A stretch of 64,000 nucleotides of DNA from Pararheinheimera marina (GCF_042654345.1 NZ_JBHSGB010000010.1:496001-560000); one strand, 5' to 3'; positions 51,106 through 60,913 are shown, numbered from the stretch's first letter. Numbers and translations are program-made. The notes: generated by a model from the letters alone, not told the origin.

Positions 51106-52104
51106 ATGGGTCATAAAGATGATGAAGACGTAATTGATTTCAAAGAAACTGAGTTAGGTGATGATGTCACGCTTTCCGACGATGACAGTGCCGAGCCTGA
51201 TTTAACCACTTTAACTACCGAAGAAGACAACACACCAGACGATGTGTTTGTTGCCAATGACAACCAACGCGTGATGGACGCGACCCAGATTTACCTGGGC
51301 GAAATTGGTTTTTCACCTTTACTCTCTGCCGAAGAAGAAGTTTATTTTTCCCGCCTGGCTCTCAGGGGGGACAAAGCAGCCCGCAAACGCATGATCGAAA
51401 GTAACCTGCGCCTTGTGGTCAAAATTGCCCGTCGTTACATCAACCGTGGCCTGGCGCTGCTGGACCTGATTGAAGAAGGGAACTTAGGCTTGATCCGGGC
51501 AGTGGAAAAGTTTGACCCTGAGCGAGGATTCCGGTTTTCGACTTATGCGACCTGGTGGATCCGTCAGACCATTGAACGGGCCATCATGAACCAGACCCGC
51601 ACCATTCGGTTGCCCATCCATGTGGTGAAAGAGCTGAATGTGTATTTACGGGCTGCCCGCGAATTGTCACAGCGGCTGGACCATGAACCGACGCCGGAGG
51701 AAATTTCAGCGGCGTTGGACCGGCCTGTCGACGAAGTGCGTAAGATGCTGAAACTGAATGAAAAGATTACTTCAGTTGACACTCCTGTCGCCGGTTCGTC
51801 GGAAAAGCAGTTACTGGATGTGCTGGCTGATGAAAAAGAGCTGGGACCGGAAACAGAACTCACCGATGCCGATATCCGCCAGCATCTGGTGGTCTGGCTG
51901 GATGAGCTGAATGCCAAACAACGGGAAGTATTGGCACGACGTTTTGGTCTGCTCGGTTTTGAGCCTTCCACGCTGGAAGATGTTGGCAAAGAAATTGGCT
52001 TAACCCGTGAGCGGGTACGGCAAATTCAGGTTGAAGCGCTGCGTCGCCTGCGTGAAATTGTCAGCCATCAAGGCTTGGATATTGAAACCTTGTTTCAGGA
52101 ATAA
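51106..52104 (+). CDS. rpoS: RNA polymerase sigma factor RpoS
   Basis: 332 residues from the ATG at 51106, which has GGAGAAGGAT directly before it; an ATG at 51055 is in frame but less likely. Acidic N-terminus, sigma 1.2 (MDATQIYLGEIGFSPLLSAE), region 2 (NLRLVVKIARRYINRGLALL, DLIEEGNLGLIRAVEKFDPE, FSTYATWWIRQTIERAI), region 3, and region 4 (REVLARRFGLLGFEPSTLED, GLTRERVRQIQVEALRRLR). General stress and stationary-phase sigma factor. Confidence 0.96.
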   Translation: MGHKDDEDVIDFKETELGDDVTLSDDDSAEPDLTTLTTEEDNTPDDVFVANDNQRVMDATQIYLGEIGFSPLLSAEEEVYFSRLALRGDKAARKRMIESNLRLVVKIARRYINRGLALLDLIEEGNLGLIRAVEKFDPERGFRFSTYATWWIRQTIERAIMNQTRTIRLPIHVVKELNVYLRAARELSQRLDHEPTPEEISAALDRPVDEVRKMLKLNEKITSVDTPVAGSSEKQLLDVLADEKELGPETELTDADIRQHLVVWLDELNAKQREVLARRFGLLGFEPSTLEDVGKEIGLTRERVRQIQVEALRRLREIVSHQGLDIETLFQE

Positions 52105-52122
52105 GCCGCAGTGCGCTGACAA

Positions 52123-52152
52123 TAAAAAACCCCGGCAGGCCGGGGTTTTTTA
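52123..52152. terminator. Bidirectional terminator between rpoS and prs
   Basis: Stem AAAACCCCGGC/GCCGGGGTTTT with a 2-base loop and flanking A/T-tracts. Confidence 0.88.
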
Positions 52153-52163
52153 TTGGACGTCAA

Positions 52164-53108
52164 TTAATCAAACATTGACGAAATAGACTCTTCGTTGCTG
52201 ATGCGGCGGATACATTCAGCCAGCATATCGCTTAAGGTCAATTGCTTCACTTTGCTGATTGCACGCATTTCTGCACTCAGTGGCACAGTGTCAGTGATCA
52301 TCAGTTCATCAATCACTGAGTTACGGATATTGTCCGGCGCACTGCCAGAGAATACTGCGTGAGTGGCGTAAGCAAAAACACGTTTGGCGCCTTGTTCTTT
52401 TAAGGCTTCTGCGGCTTTACATAAAGTACCGCCGGTATCAATCATGTCATCGACAATAATACAGTCGCGGTCTTTCACGTCACCGATGATATGCATCACC
52501 TGAGACACGTTGGCCTTAGGACGACGTTTGTCGATGATGGCCAGATCGGCGTCATTCAGCAATTTGGCAATAGCTCGGGCGCGCACGACACCGCCGATAT
52601 CCGGCGACACCACCACTGGTGCGGTGAATTCACGCTTACGCATATCTTCCAGCAGTACCGGGCTGCCAAATACGTTGTCCACTGGCACGTCGAAGAAGCC
52701 CTGAATTTGTTCGGCATGCAGGTCAACAGTGAGTACGCGGTCCACACCCACGCTGGACAGGAAATCGGCCACCACTTTGGCGGTGATAGGTACCCGGGCT
52801 GAACGGACACGGCGGTCCTGACGGGCGTAACCGAAGTAAGGCATCACCGCAGTGATACGGCCTGCCGAGGCACGACGCAGAGCGTCGACCATTACAATCA
52901 GTTCCATCAGATTATCGTTGGTTGGTGCGCAGGTAGACTGGATAATAAAAACGTCAGATCCCCTGACGTTTTCATTGATTTGCACACAGACTTCACCGTC
53001 GCTAAAACGGCCGACTTCGGCATCGCCCAGCTTGATATATAAACGGCTGGCTATCTTCTTGGCGAGTTCTGGTACGGCGTTACCAGCGAAAATCTTCATG
53101 TCGGGCAC
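52164..53108 (-). CDS. prs: Ribose-phosphate pyrophosphokinase
   Basis: 314 residues from the GTG at 53108 (MPDMKIFAGNAVPEL), the same GTG start and N-terminus as E. coli Prs; an upstream in-frame ATG is not supported. Motifs: FGYARQDRRVRSARVPITAK, TVDLHAEQIQGFFDVPVDN and the PRPP loop CIIVDDMIDTGGT. Makes PRPP from ribose 5-phosphate. Last gene of lolB-ispE-prs. Confidence 0.96.
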   Translation of the reverse strand: MPDMKIFAGNAVPELAKKIASRLYIKLGDAEVGRFSDGEVCVQINENVRGSDVFIIQSTCAPTNDNLMELIVMVDALRRASAGRITAVMPYFGYARQDRRVRSARVPITAKVVADFLSSVGVDRVLTVDLHAEQIQGFFDVPVDNVFGSPVLLEDMRKREFTAPVVVSPDIGGVVRARAIAKLLNDADLAIIDKRRPKANVSQVMHIIGDVKDRDCIIVDDMIDTGGTLCKAAEALKEQGAKRVFAYATHAVFSGSAPDNIRNSVIDELMITDTVPLSAEMRAISKVKQLTLSDMLAECIRRISNEESISSMFD

Positions 53109-53177
53109 GGTAGGATCCTCAGGGCAGTTGTGGTCCGGTTGAATTAAAACAGCTTGTTTTGTCAAACAAACTGTACG

Positions 53178-54023
53178 CTAAACAGCATCCTTCAACTCAG
53201 TCCACAGCGGGGACTGAGCAACCCCTTTTGCGACAAAAGCGCGCCACTGAGACGGTAATTTGTGCAGGGTTTGACGAGCACTGAATTCATCCGGGAATTC
53301 AGCAAATACGCTGGCGCCAGTACCCGTCATTCGAGACGGCGCGTATTCTATCAACCAGTCCAACACCAATGCAACCTCGGGGTAGAGCTGTTTGACCAGT
53401 GCTTCGCAGTCATTTTTCCAGTCTGAGTTTAGCAGTTGTGCCAGAGTCAGCGGGGCTGTATCGCGCGTTAAATCGGGGTGTTGGAACACCAGAGCCGTGC
53501 TGACATGCACCTCTGGCGTCACAATCAGGTAATATTTTTCTGGCAGACTAACAGGTTGCAAATGTTCGCCAACCCCTTCGGCATAGGCCGTTTGGCCTTC
53601 GACAAAAACCGGCACGTCAGCGCCAAGGGTTAAGCCAAGCTCTGCCAGTTCCTTAATCGACAAGCCAAGACCCCACAGCTGATTCAGCGCTGCCAGGGTG
53701 GTGGCGGCATCGGATGAACCACCGCCCAAGCCACCGCCCATCGGCACTTGTTTTTCCAGATAAATATCCACACCAGCGCTGGCAGCTGCTTTGTGTTTCA
53801 GTAAGGCGGCAGCACGCAGCACCAGATTGTCGGGGGTTTCCAGTTCCGGCAGATTGCAGCGCAGCTGGATTTGCCCGTCATCACGTGGTGTGAACTGCAG
53901 TTGGTCGCCCTGGTCCAGCAACTGAAATAAGGTTTGTAAGTTGTGGTAGCCGTCGGCACGCCGCCCCGTGATATGCAAAAACAAATTGAGCTTGGCCGGG
54001 GCCGGCAGAATTAAAGTTGCCAT
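53178..54023 (-). CDS. ispE: 4-diphosphocytidyl-2-C-methyl-D-erythritol kinase
   Basis: 281 residues. GHMP kinase: PAPAKLNLFLHITGRRADGY, ATP loop VPMGGGLGGGSSDAATTLAA, MTGTGASVFAEF. MEP pathway. Overlaps lolB by 13 bp. Confidence 0.96.
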   Translation of the reverse strand: MATLILPAPAKLNLFLHITGRRADGYHNLQTLFQLLDQGDQLQFTPRDDGQIQLRCNLPELETPDNLVLRAAALLKHKAAASAGVDIYLEKQVPMGGGLGGGSSDAATTLAALNQLWGLGLSIKELAELGLTLGADVPVFVEGQTAYAEGVGEHLQPVSLPEKYYLIVTPEVHVSTALVFQHPDLTRDTAPLTLAQLLNSDWKNDCEALVKQLYPEVALVLDWLIEYAPSRMTGTGASVFAEFPDEFSARQTLHKLPSQWRAFVAKGVAQSPLWTELKDAV

Positions 54024-54619
54024 TGACGCACCACCAGTTTGATTTTTGTGCGATCAGTTTTTGATTCCAGCACCACCCGTTTTGGCAAGGCTAGCGCGTC
54101 CGGAAAAAACTCCGGGTAGCTGACGAGCCAGTCGCGGCCCTGATTGTCTTTGAGTTCAAAAGCGACCAAGCGGCCGAGCTGATCCCATTGATGGGCACTG
54201 CCTGTGCTGCTGGCCATGCCTTTGAGCCACAGCGGCATTTCTTCAATGGGCAGACTCCAGCCGGATAAATAATCCAGCAGTGCGCTGGCGGACTGCGCCT
54301 GATGCACTTCGCCATCGGCTTTGATGGTGGCACCGCGACTATCGGTCTCCAGCTCGAAAATACTGATACCGACAAAGTTAGTCATACTGGCCTGGTAATA
54401 GGGGCCTTGCTGTTGCCAGCTTAGGCTACCACTCACGCTGTCGTTCGGAGCTGTAACACCCAAAGCGCCAGTCAGCTTAAATTCCTGCAACTGCTCCAGT
54501 TGCTGCTGGCGTTGTTGGGCCGAGAGCGGCACATAAGACCCGGACTTGGGGCTGGACGCACAAGCTGAAAGCAACACCGCCATAGCGACAACACAGGCCA
54601 TTTTTGCACTCGACAACAC
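54011..54619 (-). CDS. lolB: Outer-membrane lipoprotein receptor LolB
   Basis: 202 residues from a GTG at 54619 preceded by GAGAAGGAATTAAA. Signal peptide with lipobox LLSAC (Cys20). LolB body: LTGALGVTAPNDSVSGSLSW, FVGISIFELE, LLDYLSGWSLPIEEMPLWLK. Accepts lipoproteins from LolA and inserts them in the outer membrane. Divergent from hemA. Confidence 0.93.
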   Translation of the reverse strand: MLSSAKMACVVAMAVLLSACASSPKSGSYVPLSAQQRQQQLEQLQEFKLTGALGVTAPNDSVSGSLSWQQQGPYYQASMTNFVGISIFELETDSRGATIKADGEVHQAQSASALLDYLSGWSLPIEEMPLWLKGMASSTGSAHQWDQLGRLVAFELKDNQGRDWLVSYPEFFPDALALPKRVVLESKTDRTKIKLVVRQWQL

Positions 54620-54720
54620 TTTAATTCCTTCTCTATGCTTTTTTTAAACCGGGCTTTTTCGTACAATTCGCCCTCATTATAAGGCCTGAGTGGCTGAACC
54701 CACTCTGTACAGACAGGTGA

Positions 54721-55968
54721 ATCGCTATTTTTGCTTTAGGTATCAATCACAAAACTGCCCCGGTCGCGCTACGCGAACAGGTGGCATTTGCACCTGAGCA
54801 AATTCTGGATGCCTTACGCGAGCTGACCCAGCAGACGCAGGTCAGTGACGCCGTGATCTTATCGACCTGCAACAGAACTGAGCTGTATTTTAACGGCAGC
54901 CCGGAACAATCGAAACAGGTAATTCGCTGGTTAAGTGAATTCCATCAGCTTGACAGTCTGGAACTGAATCAGCACCTGTATTTGTATCAGGGCGACCAGG
55001 CCAGCAGTCATCTGATGCGGGTTGCCTGTGGTCTGGATTCGTTGGTTTTAGGTGAGCCGCAGATTTTAGGTCAGGTGAAGCAGGCATACAGCCACTCCCG
55101 CCAGGCCGGCACTATTAACCCGCAATTTGAACGGCTGTTTCAGAAAACCTTTTCTGTGGCCAAGCAGGTGCGTACCGAGACCGATATAGGCGCCAGTGCG
55201 GTGTCTGTTGCTTTTGCGGCGGTGAGTCTGGCCCGGCAGATTTTTGGTCAGCTTGGCAAAGTCAAAGTGCTGCTGATCGGTGCTGGAGAAACCATCGAAC
55301 TGGTGGCCAAACATTTGCTGGAGCAGGGCGCTGAAAAAATGACGGTCGCCAACCGCTCTTACGACAGAGCCGCCGCTTTGGCTGCTCAATTTGGCGGCGA
55401 AGTCGTCAGTTTAAGCCAGGTGCCGCAGGCGCTGGCCAATGCCGATGTGGTGATCAGCTCCACCGCCAGTACCTTGCCTATTGTGGGTAAAGGCATGGTG
55501 GAACAGGCGCTGAAAAAACGCCGGCACAAGCCGATGTTTTTTGTCGACCTGGCGGTGCCTCGCGATATTGAAGAACAGGTGGCGGAACTGGAAGACGCTT
55601 ACCTCTATACTGTGGATGACCTGCAAAGCATAGTCGCGCAGAATCTGCAGAACCGGCAAGAGGCCGCCGCCCAAGCGGAACAGATGATTCAGACCGGTGT
55701 GGTCGAATTCAGCCAATGGCTGGCGTTGCATGGTCAGCTGGACTGGGTGAAAAACTACCGGGATAAAGGCGAGGCGGTGCGCGATGAATTGACTGCCAAA
55801 GCGCTGAAGCAACTGGCATCAGGCCAGGATCCGGAAAAAGTGGTGGCGGAACTTGCGATGAAACTCAGCAACCGGCTGATGCATGCGCCGACCAAAGCCT
55901 TGCGGCAATTGCTGCAGGACGAACAACCTCAACAACAAACTTTGATCCACAGCTTGCTGGATCTGTAA
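54721..55968 (+). CDS. hemA: Glutamyl-tRNA reductase, apparent non-AUG start
   Basis: About 415 residues if translation begins at ATC 54721; ATT at 54727 is the other candidate, six bases after AGGTGA. The conserved N-terminus (FALGINHKTAPVALREQVAF) is in frame from 54721, but an in-frame TGA sits at 54718-54720 and the first standard start is GTG 54781, which would delete 20 conserved residues. The catalytic Cys is in ILSTCNRTELYF; GLDSLVLGEPQILGQVK, TETDIGASAVSVAFAAV and the NADPH loop LLIGAGETIELVAKHL follow. First committed step of tetrapyrrole synthesis; followed by prfA and prmC. Confidence 0.93.
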   Translation: MAIFALGINHKTAPVALREQVAFAPEQILDALRELTQQTQVSDAVILSTCNRTELYFNGSPEQSKQVIRWLSEFHQLDSLELNQHLYLYQGDQASSHLMRVACGLDSLVLGEPQILGQVKQAYSHSRQAGTINPQFERLFQKTFSVAKQVRTETDIGASAVSVAFAAVSLARQIFGQLGKVKVLLIGAGETIELVAKHLLEQGAEKMTVANRSYDRAAALAAQFGGEVVSLSQVPQALANADVVISSTASTLPIVGKGMVEQALKKRRHKPMFFVDLAVPRDIEEQVAELEDAYLYTVDDLQSIVAQNLQNRQEAAAQAEQMIQTGVVEFSQWLALHGQLDWVKNYRDKGEAVRDELTAKALKQLASGQDPEKVVAELAMKLSNRLMHAPTKALRQLLQDEQPQQQTLIHSLLDL

Positions 55969-55984
55969 CAGGTATAAAGACCGA

Positions 55985-57076
55985 ATGAAAGACTCTGTGT
56001 ATCGTAAACTCGAAGGCCTGGTAGAGCGTTATGAAGAAGTGCAGGCCTTGCTCAGCGACGCCAGTGTTATCAGTGATCAGAACAGGTTTCGTGAACTGTC
56101 GAAAGAATACAGTCAACTGGAAGATATCAGTAAAGCCTTTAATGACTACCGGCAGGCGCAAGACGATTTGGTCAGTGCTGAAGAGATGATGAAGGATTCA
56201 GACCCGGACATGCGCGAGATGGCGCAGGACGAGTTTAAAGCGGCGAAAGAACGGATTGAACAGCTCGACGGCGAATTGCAGATCTTATTGATCCCGAAAG
56301 ACCCGAACGACGGTAACAGCTGTTTCCTGGAAATCCGGGCCGGGGCTGGCGGCGACGAAGCGGCCATCTTTGCCGGTGACGTCTTCCGTATGTACAGCCG
56401 TTTTTGTGAGCGCCAGCGCTGGAAAGTCGAAGTGGTCAGCTGCAATGACGGCGAACACGGCGGCTACAAAGAAATTATTGCCAGCGTGCAAGGTGAAGGG
56501 GCCTACGGCACATTGAAATTCGAATCGGGCGGTCACCGGGTACAACGGGTTCCGGCTACTGAATCTCAAGGCAGGGTGCACACCTCAGCCTGTACTGTGG
56601 CCATTATGCCGGAAGTTCCGGAAAACGAAGCCATTGAAATCAACCCAGCCGATTTGAAAGTGGACACCTACCGTGCTTCAGGTGCCGGTGGTCAGCACGT
56701 CAACAGAACGGACTCGGCCATCCGTATTACCCACTTACCCACAGGTATTGTGGTGGAATGTCAGGATGAGCGTTCACAGCACAAAAACCGGGCTCGCGCT
56801 ATGGCGGTATTGCAATCCCGTATTCAGGCCGCTGAAGATGAAAAACGCCGGGTGGCTGAAGAAACCACCCGCCGGAATTTAGTCGGCAGTGGTGACCGCT
56901 CTGAGCGGATCCGGACTTATAACTTCCCACAAGGGCGTTTAACGGATCACCGTATTAACCTGACCATCTACCGTCTGAACGAAGTGATGGAAGGTGAGCT
57001 TGAACAGGTGATTGACCCGTTGAAACATGAATATCAGGCCGATCAGCTGGCCGCATTGTCGGAAGAAAACAGCTGA
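55985..57076 (+). CDS. prfA: Peptide chain release factor 1
   Basis: 363 residues. Stop-codon recognition motif PAT in RVQRVPATESQGRVHTSA and catalytic GGQ in GAGGQHVNRTDSAIR. Reads UAA and UAG. One-base overlap with prmC, which methylates the GGQ glutamine. Confidence 0.97.
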   Translation: MKDSVYRKLEGLVERYEEVQALLSDASVISDQNRFRELSKEYSQLEDISKAFNDYRQAQDDLVSAEEMMKDSDPDMREMAQDEFKAAKERIEQLDGELQILLIPKDPNDGNSCFLEIRAGAGGDEAAIFAGDVFRMYSRFCERQRWKVEVVSCNDGEHGGYKEIIASVQGEGAYGTLKFESGGHRVQRVPATESQGRVHTSACTVAIMPEVPENEAIEINPADLKVDTYRASGAGGQHVNRTDSAIRITHLPTGIVVECQDERSQHKNRARAMAVLQSRIQAAEDEKRRVAEETTRRNLVGSGDRSERIRTYNFPQGRLTDHRINLTIYRLNEVMEGELEQVIDPLKHEYQADQLAALSEENS

Positions 57077-57930
57077 TGCTGACTGTTCAGCAGTGGCTGC
57101 TGCAGGCGGCCACTTCACTGCACCCCTTGTTATCGACCGGCCCTGTGCCGGTCGATGCACGTCAGGAAGCCCGCCGCATGTTGCAGGAGTTGTCTGGCTG
57201 GTCTGCCACTCAGCTGGTGCTGCGGGCTAGTGACGAGTTACCAGCAGAGCTGGAAGCGACCTTAACGGCAGCGCTGACCCGGCGGCTTGCCGGTGAGCCG
57301 CTGGCTTATATTCTCGGCTACTGGTACTTCTGGGATTTTCAGCTGAAGGTTGCTCCCTGCACCCTGATCCCACGACCTGATACCGAAACTCTGGTCCGCC
57401 AGGCGCTGGAGTTGGCGTTGCCCACACAGGCCCGAGTGCTGGATTTAGGCACCGGCACCGGTGCTATTGCACTGGCGCTGGCCAAAGAAAAGCCCGATTG
57501 GCAGCTGACTGGGTTGGACCTGCAGCCTGAAGCTGTGGCTTTAGCCCGCCACAATGGGCAACAGCTGCAGCTTGCCAATTGTCGCTTTAGCCAAAGTGAC
57601 TGGTTCACTGCGGTTGCAGGCCAGCAGTTTGAGCTGATTGTCAGCAATCCCCCTTATATCGATGAAACCGATCCGCATCTGAACCAGGGCGACGTCAGCT
57701 TTGAACCCCGCTCAGCCCTGGTTGCAGCGCAGACAGGCCTGGCCGATATTCAGCAGATTATCCAGGGCAGCTGCAGCCATCTGACTTCAGGTGGCTGGCT
57801 CTGGCTGGAACATGGTTATCAACAAGCCGACTCCGTGCAGCAGTTGCTGAAACAAGCAGGTTTTAGCCAGGTAGCCTCGGTACGTGATTATGGTGACCAA
57901 TGGCGTATCAGCGGCGGTCAGTTGGCCTGA
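57076..57930 (+). CDS. prmC: Release factor glutamine methyltransferase
   Basis: 284 residues. SAM motif VLDLGTGTGAIALAL and the catalytic NPPY in LIVSNPPYIDETDPHL; FWDFQLKVAPCTLIPRPDTE. N5-methylates the GGQ glutamine of RF1 and RF2. Confidence 0.96.
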   Translation: MLTVQQWLLQAATSLHPLLSTGPVPVDARQEARRMLQELSGWSATQLVLRASDELPAELEATLTAALTRRLAGEPLAYILGYWYFWDFQLKVAPCTLIPRPDTETLVRQALELALPTQARVLDLGTGTGAIALALAKEKPDWQLTGLDLQPEAVALARHNGQQLQLANCRFSQSDWFTAVAGQQFELIVSNPPYIDETDPHLNQGDVSFEPRSALVAAQTGLADIQQIIQGSCSHLTSGGWLWLEHGYQQADSVQQLLKQAGFSQVASVRDYGDQWRISGGQLA

Positions 57931-58035
57931 TGGCGAAAATTTTTTCCATTTCAACGACTTTGCTTTGACCCTTCCCTGATAACCGCATATAAATAAACAA
58001 CGCGGGACTTGGATGTTGCGGGGAAGGAGTAATAG

Positions 58036-59607
58036 ATGGCCAATGATTTTCTGTTCGCTGAAGAGCCGGAGGAACTAAGCAGTCCGAACCGGGGCAGCTG
58101 GAAAGTATTGATTGTTGATGATGAGCCTGAAGTGCATGCGGTGACTAAGCTGGCGCTCAGTGATTTTTCATTCCAGAGCAAAAACCTGGAGTTTGTCAGT
58201 GCCTACTCAGGCCGTGAAGCCAAAACCCTGATTGCGCAGCACCCGGACGCTGCCATTATTTTACTCGACGTGGTAATGGAAAGTGACGATGCAGGTTTGT
58301 TACTGGCGCGTTATATCCGCGAAGAACTGCATAACCATTATGTGCGTATTATCCTGCGGACTGGTCAGCCGGGCCAGGCGCCTGAGCGGCAGGTGATCGT
58401 CAATTACGACATCAACGATTACAAATCCAAAACCGAACTGACTGCGCAGAAACTCTTTACTGTGGTGATGAGTAGTTTGCGTTCTTACCGAGATATCTTG
58501 TCGATTGACCACAGCCGCCAGGGCCTCGAAAAAATTATCTCTGCTTCTGCCAACCTGTTTTCTTCCCATTCGATGGAACAGTTTATTGATGGGGTATTGC
58601 AGCAGCTGACGTCCATTCTTGGCTGCAATGACAATGCACTGTTAGCCAATTCTTCATTGGTGGCTGGTACTTTAAATGATGACGCCGATCCAGACCGGCT
58701 GGTGGTTTTTGCCGGCCTGGGCGAATTTGAACGCAAAGAAGGCAAAGCCATTCAGGACGTGCTGGACGCCACCTTATTGGATGCATTTAAACAGGCGCTG
58801 GACAGCCGCAGCATTGTCTACCGCGACAATTATCTGGTGGCCTATTGCACCAGCAAATTCACCTCGGGCTCACTGCTTTATGTGTCTGGTCTGCCCAGCC
58901 AAATTACCGACACTCAGAAGCGACTGATAGAGCTGTTTTCACAGAACGTGCAAATTGCCTATGAAAACGTGCAACTGCAAAATGAAATTGAAGACACTCA
59001 GCGTGAAATTGTTTATCGCCTCAGCGAAGCGGTTGAGCAGCGCTCCATAGAAACCGGCAACCATGTGAAGCGTGTCGCCTTTATCTGTTATGACCTAGCC
59101 AAAGCTTATGGCCTGGAAGAGGAAGAAGCAGAAAAACTGATGTTCGCTTCCCCACTGCATGATGTCGGTAAAGTGGGCATTCCGGATGGCATTCTGAATA
59201 AACCGATGCGGCTGCAGGACCAGGAATGGGAAGTGATGAAAACCCATTCCAGTATTGGTTATGAAATTCTGAAAAATTCCAAACGCACCATTATTCAGGC
59301 CGGCGCCGTGATTGCCCGTGATCACCATGAAAAATGGGATGGTTCCGGTTACCCTGAAGGAAAAAAAGGCGAAGACATCCACTTATATGCCCGTATTGCC
59401 GCCTTAGCCGATGTGTACGATGCGCTGCGCCACCGTCGCTGTTATAAATCGGCCTGGACGCTGGAGCAGGTGTTGACCTACTTCGACAGTGAAGCGGGTA
59501 AGCATTTCGACCCTAAACTGGTGCAAATTTTTAAAAGCCGGGTCGACAAACTGGAAGCAATACTGCAAAAATACCCGGACGAAGACGACGATATGCGAAA
59601 TCTTTAA
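58036..59607 (+). CDS. REC-DUF3369-HD-GYP c-di-GMP phosphodiesterase regulator
   Basis: 523 residues. Receiver (about 20-150; LIVDDEPEVHAVTK, acceptor Asp in IILLDVVME), a GAF-like DUF3369 domain (about 165-315), then HD-GYP (about 320-515) with SPLHDVGKVGIPDGILNKP, the paired HDHHE-type segment IARDHHEKWDGSGYPEG and LADVYDALRHRR. All metal ligands appear intact, so it likely hydrolyses cyclic-di-GMP. Inserted between prmC and sirB2, which are adjacent in E. coli. Start after GGGGAAGGAG, a strong ribosome site. Confidence 0.94.
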   Translation: MANDFLFAEEPEELSSPNRGSWKVLIVDDEPEVHAVTKLALSDFSFQSKNLEFVSAYSGREAKTLIAQHPDAAIILLDVVMESDDAGLLLARYIREELHNHYVRIILRTGQPGQAPERQVIVNYDINDYKSKTELTAQKLFTVVMSSLRSYRDILSIDHSRQGLEKIISASANLFSSHSMEQFIDGVLQQLTSILGCNDNALLANSSLVAGTLNDDADPDRLVVFAGLGEFERKEGKAIQDVLDATLLDAFKQALDSRSIVYRDNYLVAYCTSKFTSGSLLYVSGLPSQITDTQKRLIELFSQNVQIAYENVQLQNEIEDTQREIVYRLSEAVEQRSIETGNHVKRVAFICYDLAKAYGLEEEEAEKLMFASPLHDVGKVGIPDGILNKPMRLQDQEWEVMKTHSSIGYEILKNSKRTIIQAGAVIARDHHEKWDGSGYPEGKKGEDIHLYARIAALADVYDALRHRRCYKSAWTLEQVLTYFDSEAGKHFDPKLVQIFKSRVDKLEAILQKYPDEDDDMRNL

Positions 59608-59618
59608 AGGCTTGGACG

Positions 59619-59645
59619 AAAAACCACCTTGGGGTGGTTTTTTCT
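59619..59645 (+). terminator. Terminator after the HD-GYP gene
   Basis: Stem AAACCACC/GGTGGTTT with TTGG loop and T-tract. Confidence 0.82.
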
Positions 59646-59703
59646 TTCTGCGTCCTGATAATAGTTGATAGGCCTGACAGGCCTAGTTTAAGGAGTTTTC
59701 CTG

Positions 59704-60078
59704 ATGTATATGGCATTAAAGCATTCCCATATGCTGTTTGTTGCCCTGAGTGTGGCTTTTCTGGCGATACGTTTTTTATTAAGCCTGAAAGCTCCGGCCT
59801 TATTGCAGAACAAGTTTTTTAAAATTACCCCTCATATAATTGATAGCTTATTGCTGCTGACCGCTGCAGGTCTGATGTGGACTATTCAGCAATATCCGTT
59901 TCAAACGCCATGGCTGACCGATAAATTGATTGGTGTGCTGGCTTACATTGCTTTGGCATTTATGGCGCTCAAAGGCCGCACCTTGTTGCTGCGCTGGCTG
60001 GGTTTTATCGGTGCATTAAGCTGGTTGGTGATTGTTGCCAAGGTTGCTGTGACCAAAACCCCAGTGATTTTTGGTTAA
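59704..60078 (+). CDS. SirB2-family membrane protein
   Basis: 124 residues with four predicted transmembrane helices (about 5-25, 42-62, 72-92, 98-118). MALKHSHMLFVALSVAFLAI and LMTAAGLMW-type LLLTAAGLMWTIQQYPFQTP are SirB signatures. Function uncertain. Preceded by AAGGAG and followed immediately by the SirB1-like gene, as in the hemA-prfA-prmC-sirB-kdsA block. Confidence 0.88.
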   Translation: MYMALKHSHMLFVALSVAFLAIRFLLSLKAPALLQNKFFKITPHIIDSLLLLTAAGLMWTIQQYPFQTPWLTDKLIGVLAYIALAFMALKGRTLLLRWLGFIGALSWLVIVAKVAVTKTPVIFG

Positions 60079-60091
60079 AGCCAATTCACAG

Positions 60092-60883
60092 ATGTCTTTC
60101 TTACAATCTGAAGATGGTTCTGAGATCAGTCAGCTTGAGCTATGGCTGTTGACTGAGGCCCAGTGGTCTGACGTTGCCCTGATTGAACAGGCTCGCCAGC
60201 AATGGCAGCAGCTGCGTGCACTGTTGCCGGTGCAGGGCAGCCTGATGAACCGCTTTGATGCGGTCATGCAGTTGTTCTATCAGCAGGCGTTATTTACCGC
60301 GCCGTTGCAACAGCTCAGGCTCAGTCATCTGCCTGAACCCGCGTTAATCCATCACGCCTTGCTCAAACGTGAGGCTGAGCCTTTGGTGCTCAGCTTGATC
60401 CTGATCGATATGTTACTGCTATCGGGGTTAGAAGTGCAGCCTGTCTGGTATCAACAGCAGTTGGTGCTGCAAGTGCGGTTATCGGCCGCGGAGAAGATTT
60501 GGCTGGATCCGGTTAGTGGGCAGTGGCAGTGCTTGCTTAAACCAGAAAATGGCCTGGTTGGTACTCTGGCGGATGAAATGAAGCAAGTCCCAGGTTCGTT
60601 CAGTCAGCTCGAACAGCGGCTATGGCAACAGCAAAAGAAGCTATTTTTGCTCTGTGGCCAAAAAGAAAAATCGCTGGCGATAGTGCAGCATCTGCTCAGT
60701 CAAAAACCGGACGATCCGTTTTTGCGGCGCGAACGCGCCCTGATCCTGGAATTGCTGGACCATTGGTCACTGGCAATTGCCGATTACCAATATTTTGTCG
60801 AACAACGGCCAGATGATCCGTTGAATGAACAAATCCAGCAACAAATCCGGCAATTGTCCTGTTATTCTCAATCGTTACATTAA
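60092..60883 (+). CDS. SirB1-family transglutaminase-like/TPR protein
   Basis: 263 residues from the ATG at 60092; a TTG 21 bp earlier overlaps sirB2. The SirB1 transglutaminase-like core is diverged: GSLMNRFDAVMQLFYQQALF, then a shortened central domain and a C-terminal TPR pair (LLSQKPDDPFLRRERALILE, WSLAIADYQYFVEQRPDDPL). The catalytic Cys-His-Asp pattern is not evident. Function unknown; conserved position upstream of kdsA. Confidence 0.82.
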   Translation: MSFLQSEDGSEISQLELWLLTEAQWSDVALIEQARQQWQQLRALLPVQGSLMNRFDAVMQLFYQQALFTAPLQQLRLSHLPEPALIHHALLKREAEPLVLSLILIDMLLLSGLEVQPVWYQQQLVLQVRLSAAEKIWLDPVSGQWQCLLKPENGLVGTLADEMKQVPGSFSQLEQRLWQQQKKLFLLCGQKEKSLAIVQHLLSQKPDDPFLRRERALILELLDHWSLAIADYQYFVEQRPDDPLNEQIQQQIRQLSCYSQSLH

Positions 60884-60913
60884 AGCGTTGCAGTGGCAGC
60901 GAAAGGAAAACTT

